Counted from the first letter of the stretch, positions 17,268 to 26,637 are shown. The stretch: 64,000 bases of DNA from Niastella koreensis GR20-10 (GCF_000246855.1 NC_016609.1:8754744-8818743); one strand, 5' to 3'. Numbers and translations are program-made. The notes: generated from the letters alone by a model not told the origin.

Positions 17268-18947
17268 ATGAGAAGAAAATATTTTATCTACGCATTTACA
17301 GTAGTACTGGTTTTGACGGTTGTTGGAACCGGCTGTAAAAAATTTTTGGATGTAAACAAGAACGTGAACAATCCCACACCCGCATCGGTGAACCTGTCGC
17401 TGGTGCTGAGTGGGGCCGAGCGTAATATTGCAAACAACCTGGCACTGGGTTCTACCCTGGGCAACGAACTATCATTATATACCCACCAGATCACAGGCCG
17501 TATTGCGGCCGACAGGTATGGCGGCCCCGCCTATCTCTGGAATGAGTTGTACTCAGCCATTTCCAACCTGAATGTGATCATAAAGCGGGCGCCAACCGAA
17601 AACCGTTTTGCATATGCCGGCGTTGCCAAAATATTAAAGGCATATACCGTGAGCTTACTGGTAGATATGTGGGGCGATGTTCCCTATTCGGAATATGACC
17701 GGTTTGATGAAGGCATTTCACAACCTAAATTCGATAAAGGATCAGAGATCTATCCGCAGTTATTTACATTGATCGATGATGGACTGGCCGATATCAATAA
17801 CCCGGCTATCAACCCCACAAAGCCTGGAACAGACGATTATATTTATAAAGGGAATATGACCAACTGGATCAAGGCGGCGAATACCATCAAACTGAAACTA
17901 TACACGCAGGTGCGATTGGTGCAGGATGTTAAATCGCAGGTAACGGCATTGTTGTCAAACCCTGCTTCCCTGATCAACAGCGAGACTGAAAGTTTTATGA
18001 TGCCGTATGGGCCTATCGGCACTACGGACGACCGGCATCCGGCGTATGGCGATTATACGGCTACCCAACGTGGTGGACAGTTGTTCAGTCCCTGGCTGTA
18101 CGAGATCATGAAGGGAAGGAACCCTGATATTCTTACCGGGTTGGCCGATCCAAGATTACCTTATTATATCTATAACCAAAAGTCACCATTGGGCGGTTCC
18201 AACCCAACCCCGGAGAATTGTACGGAGTTTCGCGATGGTGGTTTTATCTCCATCCTCTTTGGGTCAACTGGTCCTTGCCGCGATGGATCAAACAGTCAGA
18301 CCTATTCCCTATTGGGCATTTATCCCGCTGGTGGCCGCTTTAACGACAGTGCCGCCAAAAGCGTAAACTCGCTCGGTAACCAAAATGCAGGAACAGGCGC
18401 CCGCCCGCATGAGTTTATTACGTATGCCGACCGCTTGTACCTGGAAGCAGAGTTGATGCAGGCAGGCGTGATCACCGGCAATGCAAGAGATGCGTTCAGT
18501 AAGGCATTGGATGCCACCTTTGCGCACGTAGATAACATCGTGGCCAATTATGTAAAACCAGGATCGGCCGGTGCTGCGCAAAACGTTCCGGCAATAGCGA
18601 CATTGGCGGCTACCCAAACATATAAATCCGGGGTACTGGCAGCCTGGGATGCCGGCAGTGACGCTAAGAAAATGGAATACATTATTACGGAGAAATGGAT
18701 CAACCGCATAGAGAACCCGGTAGATAATTATACCGACTATAGGCGCACATCATATCCCGTGTTGTTTTCCCCCGCGCCAGTAGGCATTGTAACAAGTGTT
18801 ACTGGTCCGGATGGAAAAGTAACGCCCGTCTCGAACGACAGAAAGTATCCGTGGAGTTTACCCTTCAGCACTGGCGAAATAGGGTTGAACAAAAATGCGC
18901 CGCCGCAAAAAGTAGCTGAATTATATAAAGTATTCTGGCAACCATAA
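17268..18947 (+). CDS. SusD/RagB-family nutrient-binding lipoprotein
   Basis: A 559-residue surface lipoprotein, partner of the upstream SusC. The signal peptide ends in a lipobox (VGTGCKKFLDVN, acylated Cys near residue 23). The N-terminal helical TPR-like region (SLVLSGAERNIANNLALGS, then NELYSAISNLNVIIKRAP and KAYTVSLLVDMWGDVPYSE) is typical of the SusD-like_2 branch, and the C-terminal part ends NRIENPVDNYTDYRRTSYP. It acts as a lid on the SusC barrel and binds ligand. It is separated from SusC by 21 bp and from the next lipoprotein by 24 bp, so the three form an operon. Confidence 0.95.
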   Translation: MRRKYFIYAFTVVLVLTVVGTGCKKFLDVNKNVNNPTPASVNLSLVLSGAERNIANNLALGSTLGNELSLYTHQITGRIAADRYGGPAYLWNELYSAISNLNVIIKRAPTENRFAYAGVAKILKAYTVSLLVDMWGDVPYSEYDRFDEGISQPKFDKGSEIYPQLFTLIDDGLADINNPAINPTKPGTDDYIYKGNMTNWIKAANTIKLKLYTQVRLVQDVKSQVTALLSNPASLINSETESFMMPYGPIGTTDDRHPAYGDYTATQRGGQLFSPWLYEIMKGRNPDILTGLADPRLPYYIYNQKSPLGGSNPTPENCTEFRDGGFISILFGSTGPCRDGSNSQTYSLLGIYPAGGRFNDSAAKSVNSLGNQNAGTGARPHEFITYADRLYLEAELMQAGVITGNARDAFSKALDATFAHVDNIVANYVKPGSAGAAQNVPAIATLAATQTYKSGVLAAWDAGSDAKKMEYIITEKWINRIENPVDNYTDYRRTSYPVLFSPAPVGIVTSVTGPDGKVTPVSNDRKYPWSLPFSTGEIGLNKNAPPQKVAELYKVFWQP

Positions 18948-18971
18948 TCGATCATCACTAATAAAACAAAC

Positions 18972-19475
18972 ATGAAACACTTAATAATATTAATAAGCAT
19001 TGTCACATTCATCAGCTGTTCCAAAAACGATGGCGCTATCCCGGACCGGGTGAGTATAGAAGATGTACCTGCTATCACCACCAACCTGGAGTCAGGTGGA
19101 ACCTCTGCAACCATTACATTTAATAACCAGGGCGCCTTCGAGGGAAAGATAAAAGTGGACCTGTATTTTGCCGGTGCCACGCCGCCAACCAAAGTGGATA
19201 TAGTAGTACGAAAGAATGGAACGGCATCCAGTGTAAAAGTATATAAGGCAGATGTAACCAGCCTGCCTGCCAGCTTCACCATTAAAGCAACAGACCTCTC
19301 CACGTTGTTTGGTACGGCGCTCGCAGTGAATGATACCTACGATTTCGCGCCGGATATTTATGTGAAGGAGAAAAAGTATGAAGCGTTTCCCGCAACGGGA
19401 ATAGGTAGTGGATCAGGCGTAACAGGAATGAGTTCAGTTGGGTTTGGCGAGTACGTGCGGTTCTCGGTGAAATAG
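18972..19475 (+). CDS. Small lipoprotein of the SusCD operon
   Basis: A 167-residue protein with a lipoprotein signal (IVTFISCSKND, Cys near residue 16) and an all-beta body (TSATITFNNQGAFEGKIKVD, then VDIVVRKNGTASSVKVYKAD). It lies 24 bp after SusD and before a terminator, so it is the third gene of the operon. Position and build resemble surface glycan-binding or accessory lipoproteins of Sus-like systems (SusE/SusF role). I do not recognise the exact family, and ligand binding is inferred from context only. Confidence 0.7.
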   Translation: MKHLIILISIVTFISCSKNDGAIPDRVSIEDVPAITTNLESGGTSATITFNNQGAFEGKIKVDLYFAGATPPTKVDIVVRKNGTASSVKVYKADVTSLPASFTIKATDLSTLFGTALAVNDTYDFAPDIYVKEKKYEAFPATGIGSGSGVTGMSSVGFGEYVRFSVK

Positions 19476-19521
19476 TCTGAACCGGGATTGGTGGGATAAA
19501 AGGATTATTGGGATACCTATT

Positions 19522-19556
19522 AATGAGTCATCTTGAAAAGGGTGGCTCATTTTATT
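19522..19556 (+). terminator. Terminator of the SusCD operon
   Basis: AATGAGTCATC pairs with GGGTGGCTCATT (two G-T pairs) around TTGAAAAG, followed by TTATTT. It lies about 45 bp after the last gene of the operon. Confidence 0.75.
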
Positions 19557-19713
19557 TCTGATAACAAGCCGATAACAAACTGTATGAGCAATTGATATTC
19601 ATTCATTTATATCATGTGGATATGTGTATTTGACCATTGAAGAATAATTTATCACATACTAGATTAAACATTAATCATGTTTTAATATCTACTATAGCAT
19701 TAAAAGTAACAAC

Positions 19714-20196
19714 ATGAAGACTACAATTATTCTCGGCTTTGCCTTATGCATTACAATGGCTGCTTCAGCCCAAACAAAAGTTGCTCATCCTCGTCAGGTA
19801 AGACAAGACACCCGCGACATTCGTGGTGACCGTCGCGATATCCGCAGCGATAAAAAAGACATCGCAAAGGATACCAAAGACATTCATGGTGATAAACAAG
19901 ACCGTCGCCAGGATGTAAAAGATCGTAACCAGGATAAAAAAGACATTCGCAACGACAGAAAAGATCTGGCTCAGGACAGAAAAGATGGAAATGCCAGTGA
20001 CATTGCTGCAGACAAAGCCGACATCAAAAGCGATGCTAAGGACATCCATAGCGACAACAAGGACATCCGCAAAGATAGCCGTGATGTTCGTAAAGACCGT
20101 CGTGACAGAAGAGGTGATGTAAAAGACCTGAAAGGCGACAAGAAAGATTTAAATCAGGACAAAAAAGAAAGAGTACAAGACGCGACAGGTAATTAA
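19714..20196 (+). CDS. Secreted highly charged heptad-like repeat protein
   Basis: A 160-residue protein with a clear signal peptide (FALCITMAASAQT). Everything after it is a run of about seven-residue units of the type DxKDIxx/DRRDIRS (RGDRRDIRSDKKDIAKDT and so on), made almost only of Asp, Lys, Arg, Gln, Asn, Gly, Ser and Ile. It should be exported to the periplasm or outside. It has no globular core: a charged single helix, coiled coil or disordered polymer is likely. Several Bacteroidota carry similar proteins of unknown role. It stands alone between two terminators. Confidence 0.75.
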   Translation: MKTTIILGFALCITMAASAQTKVAHPRQVRQDTRDIRGDRRDIRSDKKDIAKDTKDIHGDKQDRRQDVKDRNQDKKDIRNDRKDLAQDRKDGNASDIAADKADIKSDAKDIHSDNKDIRKDSRDVRKDRRDRRGDVKDLKGDKKDLNQDKKERVQDATGN

Positions 20197-20210
20197 TTTT
20201 TAACTACCAG

Positions 20211-20239
20211 GGTCCGGAAAACCATTTCCGGACCTTTTT
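20211..20239 (+). terminator. Terminator of the repeat-protein gene
   Basis: GGTCCGGAAA (20211-20220) and TTTCCGGACC (20225-20234) form a perfect 10-bp stem with an ACCA loop, followed by five T. It ends 2 bp before the next annotated start, so the barrel gene must be transcribed from inside or beyond this hairpin, or by readthrough. Confidence 0.9.
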
Positions 20240-20240
20240 A

Positions 20241-21146
20241 ATGCCCACTAAAATGCCCTTTGAAAATAAACCCCTGCTTTGTCTCATTGTATTCCTGTTG
20301 CTTTGTTCGTCTATTGTAAATGCACAGGACTCTCTATCGACCACAAATGATTCTATTCCCGCAAAACGAAGATCACACCTGAAAATAGAATTGGGCTACC
20401 TGAGTGATAATGTATACATGGGTAGAAGCGATTCTGCAAAAATACCTTACATCACTGCCGGGCTCCGGTATATTCATAAATCAGGCTTGTTTGCCGGCGT
20501 AAGCGCTAACTATCTTTCTACCGAAGGCCGGGCTGATATGTTTGAACTTAATGGTGGCTATATGATGAGTAAAGGAAATTGGGACGCGGAAATTTCCGGT
20601 TCCAAATATTTTTACAATGCCAACAGTTATTCGGTGAACTCAGAAACGAAAGGCGAGATCAGCTTGTATTCATCCTATGACCTGGGTTTCATCTCGCCGA
20701 GCATTAATGCAGGCATGAAATTCAGTCAGGCTACCGATTATACCGCTTCCCTTGGGTTGGAACATGATTTTTCGTTTTTGGATGAAAAATTACAGATTGA
20801 ACCAGGCGTATATATGAATGCTGCTACGCAGAACTATTATAATGCGTATTACCAGAAACGGAAATATGCCACCACCCGTAAAGGCGTGCAAAAGGTAGTA
20901 GGCACCGTTACCGCCAACACGGAAAATGCAGCAGCTTTTAAGGTCCTGGATTATGAGCTTACCGTTCCCGTTGAATATACTTTCCATCGGTTCAATATAT
21001 CGGTTACTCCCGTTTATGCAATTCCGGTCAATCCCAATCACGTAAACATTACAGTTACCACAGCCAATGCAACCCGTAGCAGGACAACTTATGAATCACT
21101 CAGCAACCGGGTGTTTTGCTCGGTGGATCTGACGTTTAAAATATAA
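20241..21146 (+). CDS. Outer membrane beta-barrel protein of unknown substrate
   Basis: A 301-residue protein with a signal peptide (PLLCLIVFLLLCSSIVNAQD) and then alternating amphipathic strands ending in aromatic residues (LKIELGYLSDNVYMGR, SGLFAGVSANYLSTEGR, NWDAEISGSKYFYN), closing with VFCSVDLTFKI, whose C-terminal pattern fits a barrel. Length suggests 12-16 strands. Start: ATG at 20241 or the in-frame ATG at 20253; both lie within 20 bp of the terminator stem. The gene is not clearly linked to its neighbours. Confidence 0.7.
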   Translation: MPTKMPFENKPLLCLIVFLLLCSSIVNAQDSLSTTNDSIPAKRRSHLKIELGYLSDNVYMGRSDSAKIPYITAGLRYIHKSGLFAGVSANYLSTEGRADMFELNGGYMMSKGNWDAEISGSKYFYNANSYSVNSETKGEISLYSSYDLGFISPSINAGMKFSQATDYTASLGLEHDFSFLDEKLQIEPGVYMNAATQNYYNAYYQKRKYATTRKGVQKVVGTVTANTENAAAFKVLDYELTVPVEYTFHRFNISVTPVYAIPVNPNHVNITVTTANATRSRTTYESLSNRVFCSVDLTFKI

Positions 21147-21228
21147 TAATCTCAATACCCGGTTTGGATTTTGAAGATAGATGAACTTTTGTATTTTTAT
21201 CTGTGCTAAGGTAAAAAGCAACAAAAGT

Positions 21229-21792
21229 ATGTCAGTAGATAAATTGATAAACCAGGACAAGTATAATGAAATACAATACCTGGACGAGTTAATGCGTGAA
21301 TTGCAAAAAGAAACGTTGAATGAAGATTGGGGGTATTGGCATTTTTCATTGCTTAATTTAGAAGATGGAGAGGATTTAACACAAAGGATTTACAATACGT
21401 TAATAGAATTACCTAAATACAAGAACCCTTACCTGGACTTGATTGATAAGTTTACCGGCTCCAGAACGTATATCTCTTCCTGGGACTTAAAAAACCTGAC
21501 ACTGGAAACCGTAACAGATTTGAAAAATGAATTTGTTAAGCAGGCAGACCATTACGCTTACTATCAGGGGCCATCAAAGTGTAAACAAATTATTTCAGAA
21601 AGGTTTCATTCCCTGAAATATGAAGTGGCAGATAAGATTTCAGTCTTTTTACAATCAAAAGAGATTAGTGCTAATGCACTAGTGTGTGGTATAGATACGT
21701 GTTACTCCTTTGGTGGGGATCATTGTGGGGATGATATTTTGGTTGACACAAGAGCAGGCGTGTATGTGATTCATTTCGGTTTCAGTTCATAA
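21229..21792 (+). CDS. Hypothetical cytoplasmic protein
   Basis: A 187-residue protein counted from MSVDKLINQDKYNEIQYLDE; the frame extends upstream to 21181 with a less likely hydrophobic start. No signal peptide or membrane segment; helical with a conserved-looking C-terminus (SFGGDHCGDDILVDTR, GVYVIHFGFSS). I do not recognise a family. It ends 7 bp before the metallophosphoesterase start on the same strand, so the two are probably co-transcribed. The size and acidic character would also fit an immunity-type protein, but there is no toxin beside it. Confidence 0.6.
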   Translation: MSVDKLINQDKYNEIQYLDELMRELQKETLNEDWGYWHFSLLNLEDGEDLTQRIYNTLIELPKYKNPYLDLIDKFTGSRTYISSWDLKNLTLETVTDLKNEFVKQADHYAYYQGPSKCKQIISERFHSLKYEVADKISVFLQSKEISANALVCGIDTCYSFGGDHCGDDILVDTRAGVYVIHFGFSS

Positions 21793-21799
21793 TTTGGCT

Positions 21800-22594
21800 A
21801 TGAAAATTCAATACTGTTCAGATCTTCACCTGGAATTTCCGGCAAATAAAAAGTACATGGAGCGGCATTTGCTGGAACCGGTGGGTGAGGTATTGATCCT
21901 GGCCGGTGATATATTGCCATTGAGTTTGCACAACACACAATCGACGTTTATCGATTTTATCGCCGATAACTTTGAACAGGTGTACTGGATTCCCGGCAAT
22001 CACGAATATTATGGGTACGATCTGGCAACGGTAGCCGATCCGTTGTTGGAAAAGTTGCGCAGCAATGTGTGGCTGGTGAATAACCAGGTGATTGCATATA
22101 AGAAGGTGAGTTTTATTTGCAGTACGCTGTGGAGCAAAGTCGATGTGGTGCATGCGTTAGACATTCAGCGAAGTATCTCCGATTTCTTTGCCATAAAGTG
22201 GAATGGCGAAAAGTTCACCACGCGCCAATTCAACCAACTGCATAACCGGTCGGTTGCGTTTTTAGAAAAAGCTTTTAAAGAAAAGGGCACCAGCGAAAGT
22301 ATAGTAGTTACGCACCATGTGCCCACGCTGTACGACTATCCTAAAAAATATCGGAACAGTCCGCTCAATGGCGCCTTTGTAACGGAACTACATGATCTGA
22401 TACATGATTCCGGGGCGGATTACTGGATCTACGGGCATCATCATTTCAACATTCCTGCCTTTAAAATAGGTGCCGCCACCATGCTTACTAATCAGTTAGG
22501 TTATGTGCATCATGGCGAGCATTATAAGTTTAATAAAAGTGCCATCCTCCCACATTTCCCAACCCGGGATAACCGAAGCGCAACCGAAGACTAA
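21800..22594 (+). CDS. Calcineurin-like metallophosphoesterase
   Basis: A 264-residue phosphoesterase with the full metal-site set: DLH at the N-terminus (YCSDLHLEFP), GD (LILAGDILPL), GNHE (WIPGNHEYYG), the H of VVTHHVPT, and GHHH (WIYGHHHFNI). It should hydrolyse phosphomonoesters or diesters with two metal ions; the substrate is not evident. It is cytoplasmic, having no signal peptide. The ATG at 21800 gives the natural start (MKIQYCSDLH); a TTG two codons earlier is possible. Confidence 0.9.
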   Translation: MKIQYCSDLHLEFPANKKYMERHLLEPVGEVLILAGDILPLSLHNTQSTFIDFIADNFEQVYWIPGNHEYYGYDLATVADPLLEKLRSNVWLVNNQVIAYKKVSFICSTLWSKVDVVHALDIQRSISDFFAIKWNGEKFTTRQFNQLHNRSVAFLEKAFKEKGTSESIVVTHHVPTLYDYPKKYRNSPLNGAFVTELHDLIHDSGADYWIYGHHHFNIPAFKIGAATMLTNQLGYVHHGEHYKFNKSAILPHFPTRDNRSATED

Positions 22595-23013
22595 CCGAAG
22601 CTTAAGCGGAGCTTTCCTGCTAGTATTCTCTAAATGGGAACAGAAATGCAAGAATGTTTCAAAGATAAACTTCTACCAACTTGGTAAATTTATCAGGAAA
22701 AAAATCGTATGAGATTTTGGATACTCAAAAAACTGCTTCAATTCTGCTTAACATTGACAGTGCTTTCAACTACTCCAACCTCAACAAATGTGGATAACTA
22801 AATCTTAGCCAAGTTGGCTGGAACTTGGCTTATCAACCGGTTTTTCTTCCTCAATTTTGATCTACGCTTATGCAGTGAATGCAATGTAGCGAAACCGGAA
22901 GCTAGCGCCGGGATCCTGCCGGCTTCCAGCTTATTTCAACAACCGGGCAACAGCCATTCGCTCGAAAAGGTTGTCTAACCTACTTAAGTTGATGTTTTGC
23001 TTTTAGCCATTGA
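22595..23013. other. Noncoding, structured stretch
   Basis: No convincing gene is seen here. AGCCAAGTT (22807-22815) and AACTTGGCT (22822-22830) form a perfect 9-bp hairpin, and further short complementary pieces (GGAAGC and GCTTCC) lie near 22897-22926. The stretch ends in a good intrinsic terminator although no gene precedes it closely, so a small RNA or a long 3' untranslated region of the phosphoesterase transcript is possible. Confidence 0.35.
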
Positions 23014-23046
23014 AGACCGCCTCCGGTAAAACGGGGGCGTCTTTTT
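23014..23046 (+). terminator. Intrinsic terminator without an adjacent gene
   Basis: GACCGCCTCCG pairs imperfectly with CGGGGGCGTC around GTAAAA, followed by TTTTT (23042-23046). The nearest upstream plus-strand gene ends about 420 bp earlier. Confidence 0.7.
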
Positions 23047-23261
23047 AGTAGGGGTTAGAAAATAAATTACTAACGGTAAATATTTCCCCATATTTTATTC
23101 TATCTTTCCATGGCATAATTTTTATGTAACCTACGCACTAGCTAACAAGATAGTCTATCCTTTCAGTTAACAATTAATTCCGCATTTCGTAAACTCCTAA
23201 ATCGTTTACTGGCACAGTTTTTCCGGACTATCGGCACTTCACAACTACTATTTGAAAAACT

Positions 23262-24959
23262 ATGAAATTGTCAACTCTACACTTCGTAAAGCTGTTGCTT
23301 TTTGTTGTAACATCGTTTTGTGCCAATGCTACCGACTATTATGTAGACCCGTCATCTTCGGGGAAAAATCTCGGAACATACGATGATCCCTGGCACGACA
23401 TTAACGACATTCCCTGGACGATCAATTATTTTCAACCTGGCGATAACATTTACTTCAGACGCGGTCAACAATACGCGGGTACCTTGTCTATCAACAGCAG
23501 TGGTAGCCAGGGAGCACCTATAACCATCATGCCCTACGGTGAAGGCGCTGCCCCTTTGTTTAAATTCGATCCCTGGCGCTCCTGGGATCCGGTGATCTGT
23601 AACCGGGTAATGATCCGGTTGAATCAATGTAACTACATTGTTATCGATGGCTTTGAAATGACCGACTATACTATCCCCGATTATGATCGAAGTGGTACAG
23701 CCAATGTGGGTTATGGCGTTTACATTTATAAAGGTTCCGGCGATGGCGGTTCTCACAATGTTGTTAAGAACTGTACCATCACGAGATTAGGTGCGGGCAT
23801 TAATATTGATGGAGGAAGCGATAATACCATCACCAACTGCAACATCAGCAACCTGCGCATGATCATCAATACATCTTACCAAATGTGGGACGATTTTGGC
23901 GCCGTGGGTATCGTGGTGGGCGGATCTAATAATACGATCACCCATAATCAGATTAAAGAATGCTGGAGCAATAGCTACGATTATCACCTTGATGGAGGCG
24001 CTATTGAAATGTATGGCGATGTGTCTGATAACAAAATATTGTATAACACGGCCAGCGATAATATCGGCTTTGTGGAATTCGGCAGCGGATGGGGTGGCCA
24101 TGCGTACAATAATCTTTTTGGTTATAACCTGCTCGTAAATAACGGACATGTATTCTGGATCAATTCCACCAGCATATTTGCCCTCGATGTTCGCAACCTT
24201 CAGTTCTTCAATAATGATGTTGTTGAAACAAAAGCGCCCAGCCTTCCCGATGTTAGGAATATGATTGGAATTACGGCTACCCCCTGGGTGTCGAATGTGA
24301 TTACCATGAAGAACAATATTTTCTGGATCAACACTTCTTTGAATATTACTGATCCCCTTTTTAAACCATTTAACGGTCCGCAAATGATCCATCAAAGCAA
24401 CATCATTCATTTAAATGGAGGCAGCATTGGATTTGATCCGGATTATTCAGATCAAAACCTGCCCAAGGATGCGGAGGTGTTTGCCAATAATTATTCCGAC
24501 GATCCGCTTACCTGGAATTACGATCTGCGGCCAACAGCCTGTGCGGTTAACTGGGGGCAATGGACCGGGATTGTAAAAGACTTTTGGGGTAAGGATGTGC
24601 CTTACAGTGGTGTTCCGGATGCGGGTATCTCTGAGAGCAATTCCAGTCTTACGCCCGCCCGCATGTCAGTACCTTCAACCGGTTTGGTGAGTGTTACAAA
24701 CCTCGATCAGCCAAGCCGCCTGACCGTTTCGCCTAATCCTGCGCAGGATTATGTATACCTGAAACTGACAGGTAACAATTTTATAAATAAGGAAGTAGAA
24801 GTGGTGAATATGGCGGGCGCAGTGCTGGAAAAGCAGAAGTTAAGTGATGCTGGTAGCCAGGTGAAGCTGAATGTGAGTACGTTGCCCAGGGGTTCTTATG
24901 CAGTGAAGCTTACGGATACGCGAACTCGGGAATCGCAGACTACGACGTTTGTTAAATAA
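23262..24959 (+). CDS. Secreted right-handed beta-helix protein with T9SS sorting domain
   Basis: A 565-residue extracellular protein. It has a signal peptide (LLLFVVTSFCANA), then a DYYVDPSSSGKNLGTYDDPW start typical of pectate-lyase-like/DUF1565 beta-helices. Many short beta-helix coils follow (HNVVKNCTITRLGAGINI, DNTITNCNISNL, NNTITHNQIKECWSN) over residues ~140-330. A C-terminal ~80-residue type A T9SS domain ends it (LTVSPNPAQDYVYLKLTGN ... LPRGSYAVKLTDT). It probably binds or cleaves an acidic polysaccharide; catalytic residues cannot be fixed from sequence. With the GH28 at 29.5 kb it suggests pectin-type substrates, though they are not linked. Confidence 0.85.
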   Translation: MKLSTLHFVKLLLFVVTSFCANATDYYVDPSSSGKNLGTYDDPWHDINDIPWTINYFQPGDNIYFRRGQQYAGTLSINSSGSQGAPITIMPYGEGAAPLFKFDPWRSWDPVICNRVMIRLNQCNYIVIDGFEMTDYTIPDYDRSGTANVGYGVYIYKGSGDGGSHNVVKNCTITRLGAGINIDGGSDNTITNCNISNLRMIINTSYQMWDDFGAVGIVVGGSNNTITHNQIKECWSNSYDYHLDGGAIEMYGDVSDNKILYNTASDNIGFVEFGSGWGGHAYNNLFGYNLLVNNGHVFWINSTSIFALDVRNLQFFNNDVVETKAPSLPDVRNMIGITATPWVSNVITMKNNIFWINTSLNITDPLFKPFNGPQMIHQSNIIHLNGGSIGFDPDYSDQNLPKDAEVFANNYSDDPLTWNYDLRPTACAVNWGQWTGIVKDFWGKDVPYSGVPDAGISESNSSLTPARMSVPSTGLVSVTNLDQPSRLTVSPNPAQDYVYLKLTGNNFINKEVEVVNMAGAVLEKQKLSDAGSQVKLNVSTLPRGSYAVKLTDTRTRESQTTTFVK

Positions 24960-25532
24960 GGGGGCTCAAGTCTTTTAAGGGGGCTGCATGTACACATACT
25001 TATTCGGTGCCGCTACACCGCCAGTACGGAAGATGCAGTCGCCTTCATGAGCAAAGATCAAGTCGAATTATCAGGAATGTATGCAAATATTGTTGTTGCG
25101 AATTTTAAAGAAAGAATTCGTTACTTCTTCCGTAAAATAGCTGACTTTCCTGCTCTTATTGTAAACAACTGGGCAAATGTTGCTTAGAATCACCTTTGTT
25201 GCCAACTTTTCGACGCTGGTAACTTATTATGCAGTATTTCGAAGTAACAATGACTCATTTAGGCCTAACATTATGGGATAAGTTGCAAACTAGAGGTTGC
25301 GGCGCCAACTTTACAGCACAAGTAGCTAACATTGTGCGTTTACTTTTAAACATCGGCGCAAAAGTTGAGCAACTACAGCAGAAGATTAGCTCAAAATGCG
25401 TCATTGTTGGCAACTTACGAGTCAAAGTGCGCAAATAACGTATTGTAGTGCCTTATTGATGAAAAATAGAGAAATATTAATGAATTATGGTGAGAAATTG
25501 ACGACTTATGATGTACCGGTCATTAGCTTCCG
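24960..25532. other. Intergenic region with one possible tiny ORF
   Basis: 573 bp without a clear gene. A 46-codon frame on the plus strand, 25047-25187 (MSKDQVELSGMYANIVVANF...), has protein-like composition and an amphipathic helix but no recognisable family and could be a remnant. A 69-codon frame at 25229-25438 looks random. Short words such as GTTGC and CAACTT recur in both orientations from 25195 to 25420, without forming a clear repeat. Confidence 0.3.
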
Positions 25533-26117
25533 CTATTGATTTTTCGGAATGTATAATCGAACCGTCATGAATTGCATTTGTTGGTTGAGGTACAGTTGGT
25601 ACGCTGCTTCTGTAAGACATTGCAAATAATTATATGACATCCAGGCCAGCCAGGGCGTGAAGTCGTTGGAGTCGTTAAAGCTGATACCGGCTTCGAAGAA
25701 GTCGGCTAGCTCCCGCCGCACATAATCTATTGAGAATTGTTGGAAGAAATGGTTGATCGCTGCAATTGGATTTTCCCACTGAGTGTCAGTTAAGTAAGTT
25801 AATTCCATCTTTGACTTAGTTGTTGCAACTACGTACAATGCCTCCACCAAAGGCCGCAACTGCTGATAAAACTCCTTTAAAACTTCCTGGTCATTATCAT
25901 TTGAATAGGGGCTTTGTGTGTTATTTACGGCTGCCTGTGGCCAATTGGGCAACAAATCTTCAGTTAGGCCGGTTAAGGAGATCTGGTCGAAAATTTCGGC
26001 TATGACCATATTGGGGTGAGATTGGGCCTTTTCGATAAGATGGGCGGGTTTGGAAAAGCGAATTGATCGATTGTCTGCGGCTGGAATTATTTGGAAGGGT
26101 TTGTTATAGGTTTTCAT
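25533..26117 (-). CDS. Hypothetical protein
   Basis: A 194-residue soluble protein starting MKTYNKPFQIIPAADNRSIR with no signal peptide or membrane segment. The middle and C-terminal parts are strongly helical (EVLKEFYQQLRPLVEALYVV, then AINHFFQQFSIDYVRRELAD and MSYNYLQCLTEAAYQLYLNQ). I do not recognise the family. It is transcribed away from the defence island beginning at 26408; the ~290 bp between hold the probable divergent promoters. Confidence 0.55.
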   Translation of the reverse strand: MKTYNKPFQIIPAADNRSIRFSKPAHLIEKAQSHPNMVIAEIFDQISLTGLTEDLLPNWPQAAVNNTQSPYSNDNDQEVLKEFYQQLRPLVEALYVVATTKSKMELTYLTDTQWENPIAAINHFFQQFSIDYVRRELADFFEAGISFNDSNDFTPWLAWMSYNYLQCLTEAAYQLYLNQQMQFMTVRLYIPKNQ

Positions 26118-26407
26118 GGGTGAGAGCAGTTAGTGGTAGAGAAATTTGGAAGTGGTAAGATAACCTGTTCCTTGTGGTTATGAAGTTTAAAAAAGCTCCT
26201 AATTCGGGCAGCAAATATGCTTTATAGTTATTAAATTGATTACGATCAAGTACTATTGAAGGTCATGGCGGTAGGATTTATTGATTATTTGTATAGGATA
26301 TCTATACTAAAGTATCAAATAACCAACAATAATACAGATAATTGTACAGCTTTTTTGAATTATTTTATCTTCCATCCTATAAGAAGTATAGAAAAAGCTA
26401 ACAACCA

Positions 26408-26635
26408 ATGACAAAGCTCGGGGAATATCTGGCTCAAAAATCAGTCAATAAATCTGAGGTTGCCCGGAAAACCGGATTGACCAAGGCCCGCATGAATGAA
26501 CTTACTTTAAATGAGCGAAGTCATTTAAGGGCGGAGGAGTTATATTTAATTGCCTTGGCAATAGATGTTAATCCAAGCGAATTGTTGGATGCATTATATG
26601 GTGAATTAAAGAATAAGAAAGTAAGAAGGGTATAA
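26408..26635 (+). CDS. Small XRE-type helix-turn-helix regulator
   Basis: A 75-residue DNA-binding protein with a Cro/C1-type fold: LGEYLAQKSVNKSEVARKTG (helices 1-2), LTKARMNELTLNERSHL (recognition helix and beyond), then LYLIALAIDVNPSELLDALY. In intact loci such small controllers sit directly before type I restriction-modification genes, and an HsdM-like remnant begins right after its stop codon. It probably controlled that operon. It appears intact although the downstream genes are broken. Confidence 0.8.
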   Translation: MTKLGEYLAQKSVNKSEVARKTGLTKARMNELTLNERSHLRAEELYLIALAIDVNPSELLDALYGELKNKKVRRV

Positions 26636-26637
26636 TC

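Noticed and set aside
18737-19303. 188-codon minus-strand frame across the SusD/lipoprotein junction
   Set aside because: It lies opposite two well-supported genes of one operon and shows no recognisable domain.
22503-22712. 69-codon plus-strand frame overlapping the phosphoesterase end
   Set aside because: Overlaps a firm gene by about 90 bp out of frame and has random-looking composition.
25229-25438. 69-codon frame in the 25-kb intergenic region
   Set aside because: No domain, no homology I can recall, and recurring short words explain part of it.
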